From assembly GCF_020217025.1 (NCBI RefSeq), contig NZ_JAIWOF010000229.1, positions 1 through 5,098 of the forward strand: a stretch of DNA of 5,098 bases, read 5' to 3'. The notes below the pieces were generated by a model, which saw only the letters and a list, made by a program, of their open reading frames with translations, was not told where the DNA came from and did no database searches. Positions within the stretch are counted from its first letter, which is position 1; every line of letters begins with the position of its first letter. The stretch is from Flavobacterium sp. GTDB lineage: Bacteria > Bacteroidota > Bacteroidia > Flavobacteriales > Flavobacteriaceae. The translations under genes were made by a program, and so were the position numbers. This document shows positions 4,975-5,098 of the stretch, one piece after another.

Positions 4975-5098
4975 AACGTTTCGCGGCTTGCTCTCAGTGG
5001 CGTTACACCAACACCAAGCCATTACAAATATAACAAAACATTCCATTCAGCAGCGGATTTTCCGTAGGAAAATCCGGAAGTAGCCATTGAAGCAAACC
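4975..5098 (-). repeat. attC-like 130-bp repeat, copy 7 (cut by window edge)
   Basis: This copy is nearly identical to copy 2 in its left half and to copies 1 and 4 in its inner hairpin (loop GTA). The left end is AACGTTTCGCGG instead of AACGTTCTGCGG. The window ends six bases short of the expected closing GTT. AAC at 4975-4977 finishes TGTATACAAC of the non-coding insert. A TATATTTG element at 5025-5032 (minus strand) lies upstream of that insert and could transcribe it. Confidence 0.87.

Larger units (their letters stand above)
1..5098 (-). mobile_element. integron-like gene cassette array without integrase
   Basis: Seven copies of a 130-bp palindromic repeat alternate with six unrelated inserts, five of them coding, and all genes read on the minus strand. 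Each insert begins with GTT plus a private sequence and ends with the reverse complement of that sequence plus AAC, as expected for cassettes that carry an attC-type site and circularise. No tyrosine recombinase, attI site or transposase is visible, so this is an interior or orphan part of an array. Repeat spacing is set by gene size, with little extra DNA. The cassette reading is an inference from architecture. Departure of the core boxes from the integron consensus leaves open a related but distinct recombination system. Confidence 0.7.

Noticed and set aside
1..5098. CRISPR array
   Set aside because: The units are 130 bp and separated by whole genes of different length, with no uniform short spacers and no cas gene.

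Overview
The window looks like a piece of a Bacteroidota genome, most likely Flavobacteriia. The coding DNA is very AT-rich. Three products begin with short lysine-rich signal peptides that end in a lipobox cysteine. Start codons sit in A-rich leaders without a clear Shine-Dalgarno sequence, and TAnnTTTG promoter elements of the Bacteroidota type recur. No gene allows a species call.

The layout is modular. Seven copies of one 130-bp, relatively GC-rich imperfect palindrome lie at 1-97 (cut by the window edge), 705-834, 1840-1969, 2443-2572, 3185-3314, 4575-4704 and 4975-5098 (cut). Between them lie six unrelated inserts, and every gene is on the minus strand. From left to right the inserts carry: an unrecognised soluble protein (96-674); a two-domain lipoprotein (843-1814); a small lipoprotein with a calcium-loop-like motif (1982-2416); a four-helix membrane protein (2571-3128); a tight gene pair of a HEPN-domain protein (3917-4558) and a lipoprotein (3325-3909); and a 270-bp insert without a convincing gene (4705-4974).

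The key structural fact is that the two ends of each insert are reverse complements of each other, over 8 to about 20 bp, and each insert has its own sequence there. Both ends adjoin the invariant AAC/GTT at the edges of the repeats. This is the signature of integron gene cassettes: attC sites have a conserved GTT, and their R'' box pairs with the R' box of the same cassette once it is circular. On the minus strand each gene starts 10-57 bases after one repeat, and the last gene of each coding insert stops at or within about 15 bases of the next repeat, as in integron cassettes. I therefore read the window as an integrase-less stretch of an integron-like cassette array (the arrangement called a CALIN when no integrase is nearby). 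The core boxes deviate from the textbook RYYYAAC/GTTRRRY, so a different recombination system with the same logic is possible.

Each repeat also carries TATATTTG on the minus strand, 65-107 bases upstream of the next start codon. The repeats may therefore be both recombination sites and promoters, so each cassette could be expressed wherever it lands. The genes do not form a pathway; they look like an assorted accessory load, mostly envelope proteins plus one HEPN protein of the type found in toxin and defence systems.
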